Shown: positions 6,976 through 9,439 of the stretch, piece by piece
Position numbering within the stretch: position 1 is the stretch's first letter
Layout: each line of letters begins with the position of its first letter
DNA from: Thermodesulfovibrio sp.
GTDB lineage: Bacteria; Nitrospirota; Thermodesulfovibrionia; Thermodesulfovibrionales; JdFR-85
DNA: 9,439 nucleotides
Assembly (NCBI GenBank): GCA_027016675.1
Contig: JALUSH010000183.1
Span: 1 to 9,439 of the forward strand
Reading direction: 5' to 3'
Notes under the pieces: generated by a model
Seen by the model: only the letters and a program-made list of their open reading frames with translations
Database searches by the model: none
What the model was told of the DNA's origin: nothing
Program-made: the position numbers and the translations under genes

Positions 6976-8436
6976 TTACCACTCAGGTCTGTAGTTAGGT
7001 GCTTCTTTGGTTATTATTACGTCATGGACATGACTCTCTCTCAGACCGGCATTGGTAATCATTATAAATCGTGCCTTCTTTCTCAACTCGTTAAGGTTTT
7101 TGCATCCGCAGTATCCCATACCTGACTTGAGGCCACCCACAAGCTGATGGATGCTCTGCGATAGAGGGCCTTTGAAAGGTACTTTACCTTCAACACCCTC
7201 TGGAACGAGCTTTGACCGTTCCACTCCCTCCTGTCCATATCTGTCACGTGCACCCTGTTCCATTGCTCCAAGAGAGCCCATGCCGCGATATACCTTGTAA
7301 CTTCTGCCCTGATAGAGGATTGTTTCTCCAGGTGACTCATCAGTACCAGCAAAAAGACTTCCTATCATTACAGAATGAGCTCCTGCCGCGAGGGCCTTTG
7401 TGATATCACCTGAGTATTTGATCCCACCATCTGCTATAACAGGAATCCTGTATTTTTTTGCCACATTATAACACTCCTTGATAGCTGTAAGCTGGGGTAC
7501 ACCTGCACCTGCAACCACCCTGGTAGTACAGATAGAGCCAGGTCCAATACCAACCTTGATTGCATCAGCACCTGCCCTGATAAGGTCTTCAGCTCCCTCC
7601 CTGGTTGCCACATTGCCTGCGATGATATCCACACCAAATCTCTTCTTGATTTCCTTTAATGTCTTTATTACAGCATCACTGTGGCCATGTGCTGTATCTA
7701 TAGCAATAACATCTGCACCAGCTCCTACAAGCAATTCTGCCCTTTGAATAGCTTCCTCTCCAACACCTACTGCAGCACCAACCCTTAATCTTCCCAGACT
7801 ATCCTTACAGGCATTGGGATACTTTTTCCTCTTTTCTATGTCCTTGATCGTTATGAGACCCTTGAGTTTCATATTCTTATCTACAATAGGCAACTTCTCA
7901 ATCTTATACCTATGCAGTATCTCTTTAGCCTCGTCAAGGGTTATGTTTTCCTTTGCAGTAATTAGCTTATCCTTTGTCATAACCTCTTTTGCCTGCTTAT
8001 TCATATTTGTTTCAAATCTCAGGTCCCTGTTTGTCAGGATTCCCACAAGGGTGCCCTTGACAGTTACCGGAACTCCTGATATTTTGTAATGGGACATCAG
8101 TTCAAGGGCCTTGCTTATGGGTGTTTCAGGCGTTACAGTTATAGGATCAACTATCATCCCGCTTTCTGATTTCTTGACCTTGTCCACCTCAAGTGCCTGC
8201 CTTTCAGGAGACATTGCCCTGTGAATGATTCCAATACCGCCCTCTCTGGCAATAGCTATTGCCAGGGCTGATTCTGTGACTGTGTCCATTGCTGCGCTGA
8301 CAATGGGTATATTCAATGGGACGTTTCTAGTTAACAGTGTTGATATATCCACATCTCTTGGAGTCACATTGGACTTTGCGGGTAATAGTAAAACGTCATC
8401 AAATGTTAGACCTATTGGTACCTTTTCCTGTAGCAT
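6976..8436 (-). CDS. guaB: Inosine-5'-monophosphate dehydrogenase
   Basis: Oxidises IMP to XMP with NAD+, the committed step to guanine nucleotides. The protein is 486 residues from the chosen start. The TIM barrel begins with GLTFDDVLLLPAKSNV and is interrupted by two CBS domains (about residues 94-208, with ISGVPVT and KLPIVD), the usual regulatory nucleotide-sensing insert. The active-site loop GIGPGSICTTR carries the catalytic Cys at about 303. GMGSLGAM and the mobile flap ARDRYGQE with Arg and Tyr (398-403 region) follow, and the end is NYRPEW. A GTG at 8442-8440 is in frame two codons earlier, but it overlaps the Shine-Dalgarno AAGGGG (8447-8442). The ATG at 8436 has a 5-base spacer from that site and gives the family-like start MLQEKVPIGLTFDDVL, so I prefer it. 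It is the first gene of the gua-glyQS group. Confidence 0.97.
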   Translation of the reverse strand: MLQEKVPIGLTFDDVLLLPAKSNVTPRDVDISTLLTRNVPLNIPIVSAAMDTVTESALAIAIAREGGIGIIHRAMSPERQALEVDKVKKSESGMIVDPITVTPETPISKALELMSHYKISGVPVTVKGTLVGILTNRDLRFETNMNKQAKEVMTKDKLITAKENITLDEAKEILHRYKIEKLPIVDKNMKLKGLITIKDIEKRKKYPNACKDSLGRLRVGAAVGVGEEAIQRAELLVGAGADVIAIDTAHGHSDAVIKTLKEIKKRFGVDIIAGNVATREGAEDLIRAGADAIKVGIGPGSICTTRVVAGAGVPQLTAIKECYNVAKKYRIPVIADGGIKYSGDITKALAAGAHSVMIGSLFAGTDESPGETILYQGRSYKVYRGMGSLGAMEQGARDRYGQEGVERSKLVPEGVEGKVPFKGPLSQSIHQLVGGLKSGMGYCGCKNLNELRKKARFIMITNAGLRESHVHDVIITKEAPNYRPEW

Positions 8437-8441
8437 ATGCA

Positions 8442-8447
8442 CCCCTT
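8442..8447 (-). promoter_or_regulatory. guaB ribosome binding site
   Basis: AAGGGG on the minus strand. Its last G is the first base of the upstream in-frame GTG, so ribosomes positioned here should use the ATG at 8436-8434 rather than the GTG. Confidence 0.6.
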
Positions 8448-8461
8448 ATATTTGTTTTGTT

Positions 8462-8467
8462 GTTATA
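8462..8467 (-). promoter_or_regulatory. Possible -10 box of the guaB promoter
   Basis: TATAAC on the minus strand matches five of six bases of the sigma-70 -10 consensus and lies about 26 bases before the guaB ATG. The sequence 16-18 bases further upstream has no convincing -35 (GTTATT or nearby). The position is reasonable for a short leader, but the call is weak. Confidence 0.3.
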
Positions 8468-8544
8468 ATATTCCTCTTACAAAGAATAACGGGTAATAGA
8501 TATTAAAAGTTGTCATGAAAATGATATTTATTTTCTTTTCCATC

Positions 8545-8567
8545 TCCCCATTACGGTGGGGATAACC
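8545..8567. repeat. Solitary hairpin resembling a type I-E CRISPR repeat or a REP-like palindrome
   Basis: The six-base stem TCCCCA / TGGGGA closes a TTACGG loop and is followed by TAACC. The pattern CCCC, eight bases, GGGGAT, A(A)ACC is the same as in many type I-E CRISPR repeats. There is only one copy: no second unit appears about 61 bases away on either side and no cas gene is in the window. Read on the minus strand, the adjoining GTCATTCCTGCACAGG also resembles dispersed REP-type palindromes, so a degenerate intergenic repeat is an equal or better explanation. Confidence 0.35.
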
Positions 8568-8608
8568 TGTGCAGGAATGACCTTCCAGAGCTAAGAGTTA
8601 TAAGACAA

Positions 8609-8686
8609 CTATTATTAAGTAAAAATTTTAACATTTTGTGTTCTATTAAGGCAAATTTACAAAACTGTTGATTTACTTAATAATAG
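8609..8686. repeat. AT-rich long inverted repeat
   Basis: The left arm CTATTATTAAGTAAA (8609-8623) and the right arm TTTACTTAATAATAG (8672-8686) are perfect reverse complements. Inside them, AACA-TTTTGT (8630-8639) pairs with ACAAAA-C-TGTT (8659-8669) with one bulged C, leaving a 19-base loop. The loop contains CTATTAAG, a shortened third copy of the arm. The whole can fold as one long imperfect hairpin. No transposase or clear target duplication is seen. It could be a small non-autonomous element, a regulatory site, or a structured RNA region. Confidence 0.7.
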
Positions 8687-8700
8687 AGAAGTGTAACTGA

Positions 8701-8734
8701 TGTCAAAGTCTTGACAGCGGAAGGAGAAGTATTT
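8701..8734 (+). promoter_or_regulatory. Palindrome TGTCAA-N4-TTGACA with possible promoter of the regulator gene
   Basis: TGTCAA (8701-8706) and TTGACA (8711-8716) form a perfect inverted repeat with a 4-base centre. The right half is a consensus -35 hexamer, and after 16 bases TTTAAA (8733-8738) matches four of six -10 bases. An operator overlapping the promoter of the response regulator gene would explain both features, but the -10 is poor. Confidence 0.35.
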
Positions 8735-8778
8735 TAAAGTATCTTAAACTTTTATCATCCAGAACCAAGGATATGTAA

Positions 8779-9439
8779 ATGACAAAGATAATGGTAATAG
8801 ATGATGACCCTATTGTGAGGGATATATTGAGTGATTATCTGAAGCAGGAAGGTAATGAGGTTGTAGTTGCAGAGGATGGTAATGCAGGGCTTGAAAGATT
8901 AAAGGAAGATCAGTTTGATTTAATCTTTCTCGATCTCAAAATGCCAGGTATGGATGGACTGGATGTATTTGAGAAGGCGAAAGAGACAATAAATGCTGAT
9001 ACCCCCACCATTATAATCACTGCTCATGGAACCATTGAAAATGCTGTGCAGGCAATGAAACTGGGAGCCTTTGACTATATCACAAAGCCTTTCAGACTTG
9101 ATGAGATAGGCATAATAACTAAAAGGGCACTGGAGGTAACAAAATTAAAAAGGGAAAACCTGAGATTAAAGAGAGAGTTGAAGAGAAGATACGAGTTCCA
9201 CGGTCTTATAGGTTCTTCTCCAGAGATGCACAGGGTGTATTCATTAATAGAGAAGATTGCAGATACAGACAGTACTGTACTTATAACAGGAGAAAGCGGC
9301 ACAGGCAAGGAGCTTGTAGCAAGGATTATACATTATAACAGTTCAAGGGCAGAGAGGAATTTTGTGCCGCTTAATTGTGCAGCAATACCCAAGGATCTTC
9401 TTGAGACAGAACTCTTTGGTCATGAAAAAGGTGCTTTTT
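8779..9439 (+). CDS. NtrC-family sigma-54-dependent response regulator, partial
   Basis: 220 codons are seen before the window ends; a full family member is usually about 450 residues. The N-terminal receiver domain (about 1-115) has the acidic pocket VIDDD (residues 6-10), the phosphoacceptor Asp52 in FLDLKMPGMDG, Thr81 in IITAHG, and Lys103 in ITKPF. A charged helical linker rich in Lys/Arg/Leu (about 116-138) leads into the AAA+ central domain: LIGSSPEM, Walker A GESGTGKE at 171-178, then NCAAIPKDLLETELFGHEKGAF. The window stops inside the GAFTGA loop that contacts sigma-54. It would be activated by phosphorylation from a sensor kinase and would drive sigma-54 promoters; the target genes are not visible. 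ATG at 8779 has AAGGA at 8767-8771 with a 7-base spacer. An earlier ATG at 8773 is followed directly by TAA. The DNA-binding domain lies outside, so a subfamily name is not justified. Confidence 0.93.
   Translation, partial: MTKIMVIDDDPIVRDILSDYLKQEGNEVVVAEDGNAGLERLKEDQFDLIFLDLKMPGMDGLDVFEKAKETINADTPTIIITAHGTIENAVQAMKLGAFDYITKPFRLDEIGIITKRALEVTKLKRENLRLKRELKRRYEFHGLIGSSPEMHRVYSLIEKIADTDSTVLITGESGTGKELVARIIHYNSSRAERNFVPLNCAAIPKDLLETELFGHEKGAF

Larger units (their letters stand above)
8437..8778. other. Divergent intergenic region between guaB and the response regulator gene
   Basis: A 342-base AT-rich region without a credible gene on either strand. From left to right it holds the guaB ribosome site and weak promoter, a TCCCCA/TGGGGA hairpin at 8545-8562, an AT-rich long inverted repeat at 8609-8686, a TGTCAA/TTGACA palindrome at 8701-8716, and the ribosome site of the rightward regulator gene at 8767-8771. 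No terminator-like T-run follows the hairpin at 8545-8562 on either strand. Confidence 0.8.

Noticed and set aside
8443..8600. Purine or guanine riboswitch in front of guaB
   Set aside because: The likely leader is short, and no three-way junction with the conserved loop sequences of purine aptamers can be seen on the minus strand.
8541..8700. CRISPR array
   Set aside because: Only one repeat-like unit is present. Positions about 61 bases to either side show no second copy.
9075..9308. Minus-strand open frame opposite the response regulator
   Set aside because: It is the complement of the AAA+ domain region containing Walker A, which is clearly coding on the plus strand.

Overview
The window is a stretch of ordinary bacterial chromosome at moderate GC. 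Arginine is encoded largely by AGA/AGG and isoleucine often by ATA in the genes read by eye. Shine-Dalgarno sites are clear before most genes. The fused glycyl-tRNA synthetase, the bacterial GMP synthase and IMP dehydrogenase, and an NtrC-type regulator suggest a Gram-negative-type anaerobe or environmental lineage, for example Nitrospirota or a deltaproteobacterial relative. That placement is an inference with low confidence; no rRNA or lineage-specific marker is present.

Layout. Almost everything from 1 to 8436 is on the minus strand and reads right to left: guaB (8436-6976), guaA (6972-5434), a fused alpha-beta glycyl-tRNA synthetase (5387-2388), gcvH (2258-1869), lpdA (1869-487), then an unrecognised gene that starts at a TTG codon at 465 and runs off the left edge. 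guaB and guaA are 3 bases apart, guaA and glyQS 46 bases apart, and gcvH and lpdA overlap by one base (TAATG). The unknown gene follows lpdA after 21 bases. The only larger gap in the block is the 129 bases between glyQS and gcvH. It holds a good sigma-70-like promoter and a hairpin followed by a T-rich run, so gcvH-lpdA and the gene after them can probably be expressed on their own.

On the right, a 342-base gene-free region (8437-8778) separates guaB from a divergently transcribed NtrC-family response regulator. The regulator begins at 8779 and is cut by the window end just at the GAFTGA loop. This gap holds a weak guaB promoter, a solitary hairpin that looks like a type I-E CRISPR repeat, an AT-rich long inverted repeat with 15-base perfect arms, and a small TGTCAA-N4-TTGACA palindrome that may overlap the regulator's -35 box.

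How the genes fit together: GuaB and GuaA convert IMP through XMP to GMP. GlyQS consumes glycine for translation. GcvH and Lpd are the lipoyl carrier and the E3 component of the glycine cleavage system, which turns glycine into one-carbon units that feed purine synthesis among other pathways. The window therefore groups guanine nucleotide and glycine metabolism. gcvT and gcvP are not present here. I see no clearly new multi-gene system. The most interesting items are the non-coding structures at 2259-2387 and 8545-8716 and the unidentified gene at the left edge.
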